A DNA stretch of 38,297 nucleotides from Methanobacteriota archaeon (GCA_002722695.1 PBMS01000026.1:9754-48050); one strand, 5' to 3'. Shown: positions 15,509 through 25,841, counted from the stretch's first letter. Notes: generated from the letters alone by a model not told the origin. A program made the numbers and translations.

Positions 15509-17128
15509 ATGGAAGCATGGGACATCGTTGTGCTCGGTGACGGTCCCGCGGCGCTTCACGCCGCTGCCGAAGCAGCAAAATCGGGGGCGAGCACGTTGCT
15601 GATGTCGGCGACCGGCTTGGGCAACCCTGGGATGGCCGCCATGGACGGACTTTCTGCGTCTCTTCAGGAGTCCAACAATCGCAGCCATCGTGAAGACACG
15701 ATTCGATGCGGGGCTTTCCTGTGCGATCAAGACATCGTTGCCGAGACAACGGCTGGGGCCGTTCGACAGGTTGACCTCCTTGAGCGCAGAGGTCTCAACT
15801 TCCGACGAGACCTCCAAGGTTTACCCATGGTTCGGAAGGGCCCCGGACACCAACAGCCCCGAACCGTTGATGCAGGCAGTGCAACGGCCATTGGCCTCCA
15901 GCATTTGGCCGAAGAACAATGCATGCGCCACGGCGTCATTCGCCGAGGCGACCAAATCCCTCTGACGTTGGTCCACACCAATCAGTCGGTCGAAGGCCTC
16001 GTCGCTCTTGACATGGTCAATGGCCGCATCATCGGTCTTCAATGCAAGGCACTCATCGTGGCCGACGAAGGCTTCGAGGGGGCGTTCTCCTCTGGAGTTG
16101 TCGGTCTTGGCATGGACATGGCCTTCCGAGCCGGAGTTCACCTTCGCGACATGGAATTTACGGTCCGTCATCCCTTGGTCATCAAGGGAACAAATCTGTT
16201 CTTGCCCACCGGGCTGCTTCTTGACGGCGCTCAACTTCACGAAGCCACAGGAGCGGCCATCGAAACGGCTGGCGAATCCTCACATTCGATCAACCAAGCG
16301 GTTTCCGCCGCTGTTCAACCCGTTCTCGATGCCCGAAAACTTGGCGAAAGCGCTGCATGGTGGGGGTCCCTCTTCCGGTTGGTCAAGCAGCGAACGGGCA
16401 TTGACATGAATCGCCAAACGGTCCCCCTCGAATCCACCGTCGCCCACACCCTGGGCGGCCTCCCAGTTGACGGAAACGGTCGCTGCGTCGTCGGTACATG
16501 GGCGCGATGGTTCACCGGCCTCTATGCGGCCGGCGATGCTTCCTGCACCGGTCTTCACGGCGCAGCCCCCTTGAGCGGCAATCGACTTTTGGACAGCTTG
16601 ACTTCAGGGACATCTGCTGGAAAACACGCCGGCGAGTGGGTCGCTGGGCGAAAGTTCAGCACGGCGTCGGGCCTCGAGGCGGCCGTTAACGAAGCAGAAG
16701 CCGACGTTTCTGCCACGATGGACGTTGGAGACGCCACCCACGTGGTCCGCTGCGGCACCGTCATGGCCAACCTTCAGGCCGCTCTGGGTTCTCTATCGGC
16801 CCTCACGGCGGACAGCATGAGCAGCGCCTTGGCCAAGTTGGAGCGAATTTCCATCACGGCTGAATCGCTTCATCTCGACCAACAATCCCTCATCGCAAAC
16901 ACGAATCTTTTGGAAATTCTACGCGTCCAAGCCGCCGTTCGCATGGTGATGGCCTCGCTTCAAAGCGGGCTGGCCCGAGAGGAATCTCGCGGCGTTTTCC
17001 AGCGTGAGGATTTCCCGGAGACCAACAACGACTTCCTGCATCACATCACGGTAAGTCATGACGGCACCACAGGTTCTCTTGCCATCAAAAAAGGCGCTGG
17101 CGGCCACTGGGTTCTCCCTCCACAATGA
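15509..17128 (+). CDS. FAD-binding fumarate reductase/succinate dehydrogenase flavoprotein-like oxidoreductase
   Basis: DIVVLGDGPAALHAAAEAAKSGASTLLMSA, LGGLPVDGNGRCVVGTWARWFTGLYAAGDASCTGLHGAAPLSGNRLLDSLTSG. No SdhB/C/D genes adjacent. Confidence 0.82.
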   Translation: MEAWDIVVLGDGPAALHAAAEAAKSGASTLLMSATGLGNPGMAAMDGLSASLQESNNRSHREDTIRCGAFLCDQDIVAETTAGAVRQVDLLERRGLNFRRDLQGLPMVRKGPGHQQPRTVDAGSATAIGLQHLAEEQCMRHGVIRRGDQIPLTLVHTNQSVEGLVALDMVNGRIIGLQCKALIVADEGFEGAFSSGVVGLGMDMAFRAGVHLRDMEFTVRHPLVIKGTNLFLPTGLLLDGAQLHEATGAAIETAGESSHSINQAVSAAVQPVLDARKLGESAAWWGSLFRLVKQRTGIDMNRQTVPLESTVAHTLGGLPVDGNGRCVVGTWARWFTGLYAAGDASCTGLHGAAPLSGNRLLDSLTSGTSAGKHAGEWVAGRKFSTASGLEAAVNEAEADVSATMDVGDATHVVRCGTVMANLQAALGSLSALTADSMSSALAKLERISITAESLHLDQQSLIANTNLLEILRVQAAVRMVMASLQSGLAREESRGVFQREDFPETNNDFLHHITVSHDGTTGSLAIKKGAGGHWVLPPQ

Positions 17129-17157
17129 AGAAAGACATCGTGCGCTCACGGTTGGGC

Positions 17158-17583
17158 ATGACCACGCTCTTTGAGCGAATCCTCTCCGGTGAGATTCCAT
17201 CTCATAAAGTTGCAGAAGGAGATGGGTGGTACGCCTTCCTCGACATCTTTCCACGACGACCAGGTCACACCCTGGTTGTACCGCATCGAGGGGTGCAGCG
17301 CTTTGCTGAACTGGACGCTGCGGAACGATCGCACCTCATGGACGGTGTTGCTGAGGTCCAACGGCGACTCGGCCATCGTTTCTCCACCCGAGATTTCACC
17401 GTGTGCATTCACGACGGACCACTCGCCGGGCAAGAGGTCCCTCATGTTCACGTTCATGTCCTTCCGCGCACTGCAGGCGACGGTGGGGGGACGCTCATGT
17501 CCATGTGGCCGGCCGTTGGTTCGGGCGAACCTGACCATGCTGCGCTGAGCGCCCTTGCAGCCCAACTCGAGGACGTGGCGTGA
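17158..17583 (+). CDS. HIT family protein
   Basis: MTTLFERILSGEIPSHKVAEGDGWYAFLDIFPRRPGHTLVVPHR...GQEVPHVHVHVLPR; HxHxH motif. Confidence 0.92.
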   Translation: MTTLFERILSGEIPSHKVAEGDGWYAFLDIFPRRPGHTLVVPHRGVQRFAELDAAERSHLMDGVAEVQRRLGHRFSTRDFTVCIHDGPLAGQEVPHVHVHVLPRTAGDGGGTLMSMWPAVGSGEPDHAALSALAAQLEDVA

Positions 17584-19175
17584 TGGCGACCATCGTCACC
17601 GAACAGGACGAAATGACGCACAACGGCGAGGAGTTGCCCATTTTGTCCGCTTCGGCTAAGCGAATGAAAATCGACAAGTTGCTCGCCACACCGCTCCCAA
17701 CGTACGATGGCTCTGTTCCTGGGTCCTACCTATGGACGAAACTTGCTTTCTGGATGATTCGTCGGGTCTCGAGCGTTCAATTCCGGACATCGTCCACCTC
17801 AACAGCGGCCCAGCTTTCGACGGATGGAGCCGGCGCCATGTGCTGCGGATGGCACACAAACGGTCTGATGGACCCTTTGGGCATTTTTCTCAACCACCCC
17901 AAGGAATTTGTTGTGGGTGCACGCCACGACCTGGTCACTCGTCCGCTCCTGGGTTGGTGGACCCGCCGCCTCGCTGTTCAGCCCGTTGTCCGCAAGGCTG
18001 AGCTTCTCCGTGGCGGCTGCACCGAGGAAGAGGCGGCCCAACTCAACGGCCGCTCTCTGCTGGCGCTTTCAAGCGGGATCGCCCACGGGTTTGGATGCGT
18101 CCTTTTCCCGGAGGGGACAAGTCACAGTCAGTCTCACATGATCCGATTCAAAACCGGGCCGGTCAGAACGCTTCTGGCCGCAGCTGCGCTTGCGAAAGCC
18201 AACGATTTACCCCTCCCACATTTGGTCCCCGTGGGGCTCCATTATCGACGCCGAGAACATTTTCGTACCGACAAGTTCGTGGAATTTGGAGAACCGATCG
18301 AACTTGATGAAACCTCGATTCCAACGGAAATGGTTGACGCCGTTGGACGAGGAGGTTGGGTCGAACCGCCCCAAGCCACGGTGCATCGTGTTCGAGACCG
18401 GCTCCAAGCGCACCTACCGGCCTTAACGCCGAACACGTCCACGTGGGAGGAGCACCGGGCGTTGCACCTCATGGCCCACGCAAAGGCACGGGACGCAGGA
18501 ACGAGGTTAACGAGTTGGCAGGATGAAGTGCTTGCAGCACGAGAGGTTCGACGTGCGTGGCCAAATCGAGTGGCGTCCTTTCCACCGGAACCGCTCGAGG
18601 GCGACTCACTTCGCTCCGCCTCGGAGGCTGCCGAACTCCTTGAAGCCCGGGGCTTGGACGGCCGAGATCTCGGCCCGAAAGGCCACGTGTTGCGAAAAGC
18701 CAGTCTCAATCGGTTTCCGGGGGCCGTTCTGGCTGTGTTGACCTTCGCGCTTTTGTTTCCGTTCGCCCTGACTTCGTTGGGGGTCCAGATTGCGCTTGGC
18801 CGCCTGCTTGGCGACTCAACCGATGAAGGCTTGGATGCGAGAACCAGTTTCCAATTCTTGGCCGCATTCTTTGGTTCAATGCTCGTTTGGCCGGTGGTGG
18901 CGGCTGTGTGGACCCTCATCGCTTGGTACAACCGTGCCGCGGTCGGGGACTTCACGGGGTGGGGCGACGGGTGGTTGGAGCTTTTCGCAGCCTCATCGAT
19001 CTCCGGTTTGTTGATGCTCTACCTGTTGTGTTTCCCCATTTTTTGGGCGAGTGGAAAGGCCTTTGCTGCGGCGTGGGACGTGTGGGTGGACAGCAAAAAA
19101 GCATGGACACGAGCTCGCTTTCCTGCAGACCAAAAAGCGGAACTTGCGCGACTGCTCGGCGAACTGACCCCGTGA
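17580..19175 (+). CDS. PlsC-like glycerol-phosphate acyltransferase domain protein with C-terminal TM region
   Basis: HTNGLMDPLGIF (HX4D), CVLFPEGTSHSQSHMIRFKTGPVR, LPHLVPVGLHYRRREHFRTDKFVEFGEPI; C-terminal TM helices. Confidence 0.82.
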   Translation: MMATIVTEQDEMTHNGEELPILSASAKRMKIDKLLATPLPTYDGSVPGSYLWTKLAFWMIRRVSSVQFRTSSTSTAAQLSTDGAGAMCCGWHTNGLMDPLGIFLNHPKEFVVGARHDLVTRPLLGWWTRRLAVQPVVRKAELLRGGCTEEEAAQLNGRSLLALSSGIAHGFGCVLFPEGTSHSQSHMIRFKTGPVRTLLAAAALAKANDLPLPHLVPVGLHYRRREHFRTDKFVEFGEPIELDETSIPTEMVDAVGRGGWVEPPQATVHRVRDRLQAHLPALTPNTSTWEEHRALHLMAHAKARDAGTRLTSWQDEVLAAREVRRAWPNRVASFPPEPLEGDSLRSASEAAELLEARGLDGRDLGPKGHVLRKASLNRFPGAVLAVLTFALLFPFALTSLGVQIALGRLLGDSTDEGLDARTSFQFLAAFFGSMLVWPVVAAVWTLIAWYNRAAVGDFTGWGDGWLELFAASSISGLLMLYLLCFPIFWASGKAFAAAWDVWVDSKKAWTRARFPADQKAELARLLGELTP

Positions 19176-19214
19176 ACGGGTGCATTCAAACGGGATGAGA
19201 GTCTCGGTTGATTC

Positions 19215-19850
19215 ATGACGCCCGACGAGACCGTTGAAGTTTTGAAAAAGTGGCTGTCGGAAGAGCGTCTATCCGCCAAAGCTCAAAACGACCCTCGGGC
19301 TCATGCACACTTTCTGGTTCGATACCCAAGCGGGAAGCAAGGGCACATGTTTGCCGTCGTTGTTCCCAAGGGACGCGATTTGGTGGCCGTATCCAGCATG
19401 ACTCGGGTCGACGAGGGGCAGCAAAAGGAAATGAAGGACCACATGGGAGACGAAGGAAGCGATTGGTCAGAGTGGATTCACGAAAGTCGACTGCATCTCA
19501 TCCGAACCGGCGTGGATTGGGTGATTCACATGGGCCACGAAGGCGAAAAGAAGCCCGGACCCCTTCAAGCGTTCAACGTCAGTTTGCCCATTTGGTTTGA
19601 CGGATTGAGCAAGCACGAATTCATGAACAGCCTCCGCCGATTGTGGCTTGCAAAACTCTCGTTGATTCACGAAATCAAGTACTCCTACGGACCCGGCGTC
19701 GGAAAGCCCGGACCGGTGGACGACTGGGCCAAATCCAAGCCGAACAACACTGGTCGATCCGGGCCGAACGAAGCTCAACCAACCGCAGAGATTGAATTCG
19801 ACGAAAAACTGTCGTTTGGGTCAGGTTTCGATCCATCGGAATGGGCGTAA
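19215..19850 (+). CDS. Uncharacterised protein, possibly DUF2299-like
   Basis: MTPDETVEVLKKWLSEERLSAKAQNDPRAHAHFLVRYPSGKQGHMFAVVVPKGRDLVAVSSMTRV...LQAFNVSLPIWFDGLSKHEFMNSLRRLWLAKLSLIHEI. Confidence 0.6.
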   Translation: MTPDETVEVLKKWLSEERLSAKAQNDPRAHAHFLVRYPSGKQGHMFAVVVPKGRDLVAVSSMTRVDEGQQKEMKDHMGDEGSDWSEWIHESRLHLIRTGVDWVIHMGHEGEKKPGPLQAFNVSLPIWFDGLSKHEFMNSLRRLWLAKLSLIHEIKYSYGPGVGKPGPVDDWAKSKPNNTGRSGPNEAQPTAEIEFDEKLSFGSGFDPSEWA

Positions 19851-19865
19851 AACCCCGCAAAAAAC

Positions 19866-19893
19866 CTTCCCTGAACGGCTTTTACAGGGGAAG
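19866..19893. terminator. Stem-loop (CTTCCCTG...CAGGGGAAG) followed by a T-rich stretch
   Basis: Inverted repeat with a one-base bulge, 16 nt after the stop at 19850, followed by attttact. Confidence 0.4.
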
Positions 19894-19990
19894 ATTTTAC
19901 TGAAGTCTGTTTCGCTGGGATATGACCGTTAAGGGACGCGGTTAAGTATGATTAGATTCACGAGAAATCGTAGAAGTCTGGGGTGTACCT

Positions 19991-22900
19991 ATGCGTCAAA
20001 AAATCAAATCTGTTAGCCTTGCATCCATCATGGTGCTTTCCGTGATGTCCTCGTTGTTGATCGCCTCGGTTCCGGTGAGCGCCAGCACCGTCGTCATCAC
20101 TGAAGCCGTTCAAATTGTGGACGGAGGCACGGCGTCCGACTCGCAAGCAGCCGTGGGCTCCGACAGCTCCGGCAACGTTCACCTGGTTTGGACGCGAAAC
20201 AACCTCCATCTGTACTACTCCATGATTTCGCCCCGCGGGGAGACCCTCATCGACGCGACCCAAATCACCAATTCCGGCCTTCACAAGGTCTGGCACCCCG
20301 ATTTGGCGGTCGATGAGTACGACCGCATCCACGTTGTTTGGGCCGACAAAGCCGGTCAACACGCCATCATGTACACCGCCCTCTCACCGTGGGCCGCGCC
20401 CATGGACGGCATGGCCTCCGACGACGGGACCATCACCGCCATCGACGACGTCATCATTTCCCGTCGCTCCCAAAACCGAGACTGGCCCTCGCTTGACATC
20501 GACAGCCAGAACAACGTCCACATTGTGTGGCAGGACAACTACGACGAGCTCGGCCGTTTCTTCAACCAGCCACAAATCTACTATTCCATGATCCAGCCTG
20601 ACATTGGCTCGGGCGCCATCGTCACGCTCTTTGACGACACCTTGCTCACACCGATCATCGGCCACAAGGGACACCCCGACGTCGTGGTGGACGCCAACGA
20701 TTACGTTCAAATCGCATGGGACGACACCCGTGGCGGAAAGGTCGAACTTGCCTTCATCGTCGACACCTCCGGCTCAATGTACACCGAGTGGGCGGACATC
20801 TGCACGGTGATCTACGGCGGTAACTTCGCCAGCGGACCGTACTTCCAGGGCATCAAACCGATGCTTGAGGAAGGCAACATGACGGTGTACGAGACCATCT
20901 ACGGACTCGGCAACACCCTCCCAGGCGCTGCAAGTTCCGGCAACTGTCAGGGTTACAACCAGAACACCGGTCCACGAACCACACCGTTGGGGCAAACTCC
21001 GGGGGACAATTCCGGTGGTATCCGAAAGTTGCCGGGGACCGTCTACAACGGTAACACCTACTCCGGCTACTCCGGTGAAGACTGGGGCCCAGGTTCCAAC
21101 TGGGCTTGTCTTTCATGGAAGGACGCTCAAGGCAATGTCGGGTATCAAGCCAACCCCCCTACGCAGTCGGACCACCGATGGAACCCCAACGCCACCAAGA
21201 TTGTGATTCCTGTTTCCGATGAGGGACCCAAGGACGGTGACCCGTCGCAGCAGGCTGACGACAAGGCCGCTATTCAGGAAGCGCACGACAACTGTCTGCT
21301 TGCAGGCGTTGTGCCCGTTGGCTTGTACGGACAGGGCTACGGCGGCGCCGGCAACATTCAGTCGCACTTCATGGACCTCGTCCAGTGCCCCAACGGTGTT
21401 GTGTCCACTCAGACCCGTAACTGCCCAGGAAACACGCTGGCCAACACCGACGCCGGCGGCCAAGCCTACGAATTCCCGTCGGGCACGGGCACCAACCAAA
21501 TGGCTCTCCTTGTCGAAGCCATGGTCTACATCTCAACCAACAATTCCCGTGAGATCTACATGTCCATTCTTGACCCCTATGCCAAGATGAACAACGATCC
21601 GAGCTTCACGCCAGGTCTTCCCGGGCACTCTTCCCAAGGCGGAACGTACGCTGAAGACACCGGCGCAGGATCCGATGGCCATCTGGTCGTGGTGAACGAC
21701 ACCCGTGTCACCATCGACGACGCTTATTCCTTCCACCCCTCCATCGGTGTTGACATGCAGGGCAACACCCACATTGCATGGATGGACGGTCGCGATTACG
21801 GCTTTGAGAAGGACGTCAACTACGAGGTCTACTACACCAAACTCCGCCTTCAGGGCGCAGGTGCATGGGACGGTGCTGAAGAAGGCCTTTCCACATACGC
21901 CATCAAGAAGATCAACGACACGCCCATTTCCAATGTTGAAGGAAACGGTGGGTTGCCACCGGCCTCTCCGTACGCCGGAAACTCGGTCTTCCCATCGTTG
22001 TTGACCGACGATCAAAACAACGTTCACATCGCTTGGGTCGATTCAGGAAACCTCTCGGCCAACGAAGAGGTCCTCTACGCTCGTCTGAACCAAACCGACT
22101 TGACCGGAGACGGCGAAGTGGCGCTTGACCCTTGGGAAGCGGTCGCTGTAACCTCTTGGAATTCAAACAAGTTGGGCCCGAACAGTGGACGGCAGCCTGC
22201 CATCGGGATGCCTCCGGCGTTCGCAAACGACTTGGGGAGCGGCGCGCACATCGCCTGGTCGGACACCAACACGTGTGACGATGAAGGAAACAACAATCGG
22301 TTCACGATTTGTTATTCGCACGTTCTCACCGGCCAAGTCGATGTGGAATTCGATGAAGGCGAGACTTTCTACCACGTGATTGAACCCGGCCAGCAAACCA
22401 TCTACAACATGACGATGAACAATTCAACGCCTGGACCCAAAGATTTGGTCGCCGACACCTACGGCTTGAACATCTCCGGTGTGCCGATGAATTGGACGGC
22501 GAACCTCTACTTTGCCTCGAACCACTCGAGCATCTTCCCCGACACCCCCATCTTCCTCGAGGGCGGCGAAGATATTCGCTTCTACATGCGAGTGCAGGCC
22601 CCGTCCATCTACCAGGCCAACGGCGACGAACTCGCAGAGATCACGGTAACGGCTCAATCCTACAAGGACCCGGCCATCCAAAACGATCTCATCACCCTGA
22701 CGCTGATGGACGTGGTCCACGGCATCAATCTGGACACCTCGCACAGCATGGCCGATATTGAACAGGGCGACACCGCCATCTTCTCGATCACCATCACCAA
22801 CACTGGAAACGTCCACGACGCCTTTGTCTTCTGGGACCCGAACAGCTTGGAAGGTCAACAGGAATGGCTGCTACCGTTCGGATGGCAGGTCAATTTCCCG

Positions 22901-25030
22901 ATTCGGGTCGAGTTGGACCCAGGTCAATCGGTCACGAAGAACCTCGAAGTGTTCGTTCCGACTTCAGAAGACCCTGGAGCCTTCGTCATCTACGTCAAGG
23001 GTTGGTCAGAGGGCGAACCCATCAAGTCCGTGGAAAAAGGCACGTACGACATCCTTGAACTCGGCGTGTTCGTTTCGATTCGCTCGACTGGAAACATCGT
23101 GTTTGCCGTGGACGATCGTTCTTCTCAAGTGAAACCGGGTGAGTGTGCCTCCTACGACGTTGATGTCACCAAGAACTTTGACAGTGGAGAACTCGTGTTT
23201 GCTACGCCGGGTGCGCCCGACACCAAACCCGACGGCATCGCCATGGACGCTTGGCGGCAAGAGAACTGGCTCGTGATCGTTGACTTTGCCAACGCAACGG
23301 GTTCTGCTGACGCCGGTGACGGTCTCGGAGACCCCATCGCATGGAACATCCCGGGCAACGCTGAGAAGATCACCAAGCGAGTTACCGTTCACGTGTGCGC
23401 ACCGCACAACGCCACGGCAGGACTTGGCCCAGCCATCACGCTGAAGGGCTACCTTGACGGCTACCCCCGAATTTCCGATTCGGCGATTCTCTCAACCAAC
23501 GTTGAACACGTCTTTGACCTCGACGCTGGCGTCGACCCGGCCGTGGGAACGACGATGAACGTCAACCCCGGCGACAAAATTTCCCTGCCCATCACCGTCA
23601 CCAACGACGGCAACGGGCCCGATCGTTTTGATTTCCGCCTCGCTCGTGTCACGGACGCGTTCGGCGTTGATGTCATCTGGGACATTGAAATCCCGCGTGA
23701 GACGCTTCAAGAGCTCTCTCCGGACACACACCAAGCCTTCGAAGTCATGATGAACGTGCCCGACCGAGTGCCTGCCGGTGAGTACACCGTCGTGATGCAA
23801 GCCTTCTCCGAAGAGGTCTACCCGGATGCGTCCGGTCGAGAAACTCGAATTCGAGACAGCATCGTGTTGGCCGTGACCGTGGACGAGTTCCACGACATGC
23901 AGATTTCGATGGATCCAACCGTCGACAACGCTGTCAAGACCTCAGCACCCGGACGAGTGGTCCGCTTCACGTTCAACATCACCAACAACGGCAACGTGCC
24001 CGACGTTCCGACGCTCAACAACCACACGGCGCAACGAGATGGCGATGCCCTCTTGTGGAACGAACTGCCAGGCATGGAAGTCCTGAACACGTGGGACGTC
24101 AATTGGTTCATCATGCGCCAGGTTAGCGCCGATCTCGTCATCGAAGAAGGCTGCACCGTTATGCAATCCACGGCGTCATCGTACCCAGAGGATGCGTGCG
24201 TTTACCTCGAAGACATCGATGAGTGGCGACTGCCTGAAATGGCTCCGTACGAGACCATCACAACGGTCGCTGCGATTCAAGTGGGCATCGATGCCAAACT
24301 GGACACGCGCAACATCGGACTGAAAGTTGTCTCCATGTTTGGCGACATGGAAAACGATGGCGACCACGACGATTCGCCCGCTTGGGACGGTGAGAACCTC
24401 GATACAAACGAGTTCGTCGTCACGCTCCGTCTCCGAGCGCCCAACCTCGAGATTGATGATATCATCATGCCACCTTCGACCTCGAGCGATGTGGACAGCA
24501 CCATCCCAATCGGCATCATCCTGCAGAACACTGGAAACGTTCACGCCACCGACATAGAAATCGTGTTGTGCGAATACGACGATGCCAACGACGCCGACAC
24601 CATTCGAGACATCCGCGAAAACGGTTGCGACGAGGAGCGCGTGGTCATGCGCCAGGTCGTCGGAGCACTTCTCGCTCCCGACGAAGGCGACGATGGCGCC
24701 AAGCAGATTGAACTGTACCTCCTCTACCCTGTGACCGCCGGTAGCAAAGGCGTCTACGTGGTGGTTGATCCGATGAACGAAATCGTTGAATCCGATGAGA
24801 GCGACAACGTCAAACCGATTCCCGAAGCGCTCGAGTCCAACAGCCCCCTGTTAGACATGGCGAGAGAAGTGGTTGGCAAGACCGCTCTGCCCTTCGCCGT
24901 CATCGTCCTGACCATCGCTCTCCTGGGCGTTGTGTACTTGGTGGGCAAGGGTCGCCGAGACGAGGTGAACAAGCGATTGGCCGAGCAGTCATCGCTGGTC
25001 TCCGTTCTCGCCGACGAGGCCAACAACTGA
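19991..25030 (+). CDS. Giant secreted, C-terminally anchored surface protein: propeller-like repeats, VWA-like insert, CARDB/NEW3-like domains
   Basis: Signal peptide SLASIMVLSVMSSLLIASVPVSA; repeats VHLVWTRNNLHLYYSMI / IHVVWADKAGQHAIMYTAL / VHIVWQDNYDELG...IYYSMI; MIDAS-like LAFIVDTSGSM; tandem NTGNVHD/TNDGNGPDRFDF/NNGNVPDVP domains; C-terminal TM LPFAVIVLTIALLGVVYLVG. Confidence 0.88.
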   Translation: MRQKIKSVSLASIMVLSVMSSLLIASVPVSASTVVITEAVQIVDGGTASDSQAAVGSDSSGNVHLVWTRNNLHLYYSMISPRGETLIDATQITNSGLHKVWHPDLAVDEYDRIHVVWADKAGQHAIMYTALSPWAAPMDGMASDDGTITAIDDVIISRRSQNRDWPSLDIDSQNNVHIVWQDNYDELGRFFNQPQIYYSMIQPDIGSGAIVTLFDDTLLTPIIGHKGHPDVVVDANDYVQIAWDDTRGGKVELAFIVDTSGSMYTEWADICTVIYGGNFASGPYFQGIKPMLEEGNMTVYETIYGLGNTLPGAASSGNCQGYNQNTGPRTTPLGQTPGDNSGGIRKLPGTVYNGNTYSGYSGEDWGPGSNWACLSWKDAQGNVGYQANPPTQSDHRWNPNATKIVIPVSDEGPKDGDPSQQADDKAAIQEAHDNCLLAGVVPVGLYGQGYGGAGNIQSHFMDLVQCPNGVVSTQTRNCPGNTLANTDAGGQAYEFPSGTGTNQMALLVEAMVYISTNNSREIYMSILDPYAKMNNDPSFTPGLPGHSSQGGTYAEDTGAGSDGHLVVVNDTRVTIDDAYSFHPSIGVDMQGNTHIAWMDGRDYGFEKDVNYEVYYTKLRLQGAGAWDGAEEGLSTYAIKKINDTPISNVEGNGGLPPASPYAGNSVFPSLLTDDQNNVHIAWVDSGNLSANEEVLYARLNQTDLTGDGEVALDPWEAVAVTSWNSNKLGPNSGRQPAIGMPPAFANDLGSGAHIAWSDTNTCDDEGNNNRFTICYSHVLTGQVDVEFDEGETFYHVIEPGQQTIYNMTMNNSTPGPKDLVADTYGLNISGVPMNWTANLYFASNHSSIFPDTPIFLEGGEDIRFYMRVQAPSIYQANGDELAEITVTAQSYKDPAIQNDLITLTLMDVVHGINLDTSHSMADIEQGDTAIFSITITNTGNVHDAFVFWDPNSLEGQQEWLLPFGWQVNFPIRVELDPGQSVTKNLEVFVPTSEDPGAFVIYVKGWSEGEPIKSVEKGTYDILELGVFVSIRSTGNIVFAVDDRSSQVKPGECASYDVDVTKNFDSGELVFATPGAPDTKPDGIAMDAWRQENWLVIVDFANATGSADAGDGLGDPIAWNIPGNAEKITKRVTVHVCAPHNATAGLGPAITLKGYLDGYPRISDSAILSTNVEHVFDLDAGVDPAVGTTMNVNPGDKISLPITVTNDGNGPDRFDFRLARVTDAFGVDVIWDIEIPRETLQELSPDTHQAFEVMMNVPDRVPAGEYTVVMQAFSEEVYPDASGRETRIRDSIVLAVTVDEFHDMQISMDPTVDNAVKTSAPGRVVRFTFNITNNGNVPDVPTLNNHTAQRDGDALLWNELPGMEVLNTWDVNWFIMRQVSADLVIEEGCTVMQSTASSYPEDACVYLEDIDEWRLPEMAPYETITTVAAIQVGIDAKLDTRNIGLKVVSMFGDMENDGDHDDSPAWDGENLDTNEFVVTLRLRAPNLEIDDIIMPPSTSSDVDSTIPIGIILQNTGNVHATDIEIVLCEYDDANDADTIRDIRENGCDEERVVMRQVVGALLAPDEGDDGAKQIELYLLYPVTAGSKGVYVVVDPMNEIVESDESDNVKPIPEALESNSPLLDMAREVVGKTALPFAVIVLTIALLGVVYLVGKGRRDEVNKRLAEQSSLVSVLADEANN

Positions 25031-25041
25031 GCGGTTTTGGT

Positions 25042-25788
25042 TCACTTGGACCTCGGTCCAAGGTACCATCGCAGTTCGGTGTCCAACGGTGCTGCGATGA
25101 CTTGACCCGATCGACGCGCGATTTGCTTCTCAAGCCGTGAGCGAAGTGTGCTGATGACGTCCCCGACGTCTGAATTCCCCATCAGTTGCTGTTGAACGAG
25201 TGCCGTGAGATCGATTCGGTCGCCGGTTGCCTCCACCATGGTTTGGATGATGCTTCGGTCCTCGTAGGACTCGAAATCGGCTTCCACGGCAGCGGAGACC
25301 CGCTGGCGAACGTGCTGGTGCAAGGAGATCAAGGCGTCACGTTGCGCATCCAATTCTTCGAGGACCGATGCGAGGGTGCGCATGTGAGCCAAGCCTTCTG
25401 CTACCGCAATTTTCTTCCGTCCGCTGAGCGATTCAGCCACCGGGACGGAAGCCGGTGGGAGCGTGGATGAGAGACGCATTGGCCCACCCGCTGGCAACTT
25501 TCGCTCTTCACAACGGAACAGATCGGGCCCAATGTCAACGTGGATGGACATGGCCCGTTCGACCGAGTACACGGTGCGCGGAGGTCCTCCTTTTTCCGAG
25601 GGAATCTTGTTCTTCGACACCATCCCTCCTTTCTCAAGTTCCTTCAGGTGCTTGACCACCGCAGGCTGACTCACACCGATCAGTTCGGCCAGTTGCATGG
25701 GGTAGTGCGGCTCACGGGCCAAGCGTTCCAGAATCTGTCGACGCACCTTGTTTTGCAGCAAATGAAGAACTCGATCGAGGTCGGCCAT
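25042..25788 (-). CDS. ArsR-like winged-helix transcriptional regulator
   Basis: MADLDRVLHLLQNKVRRQILERLAREPHYPMQLAELIGVSQPAVVKHLKELEKGGMVSKNKI; start reassigned from 25968 to 25788. Confidence 0.82.
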   Translation of the reverse strand: MADLDRVLHLLQNKVRRQILERLAREPHYPMQLAELIGVSQPAVVKHLKELEKGGMVSKNKIPSEKGGPPRTVYSVERAMSIHVDIGPDLFRCEERKLPAGGPMRLSSTLPPASVPVAESLSGRKKIAVAEGLAHMRTLASVLEELDAQRDALISLHQHVRQRVSAAVEADFESYEDRSIIQTMVEATGDRIDLTALVQQQLMGNSDVGDVISTLRSRLEKQIARRSGQVIAAPLDTELRWYLGPRSK

Positions 25789-25841
25789 ACTTCTCAACTC
25801 ATGGTTGGGTAGTGAACCCCCTCTATGAACGCACCGTTCGT

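Noticed and set aside
18242-18955. 237-aa - strand ORF
   Set aside because: Ser/Arg-rich antisense shadow of the PlsC-like gene.
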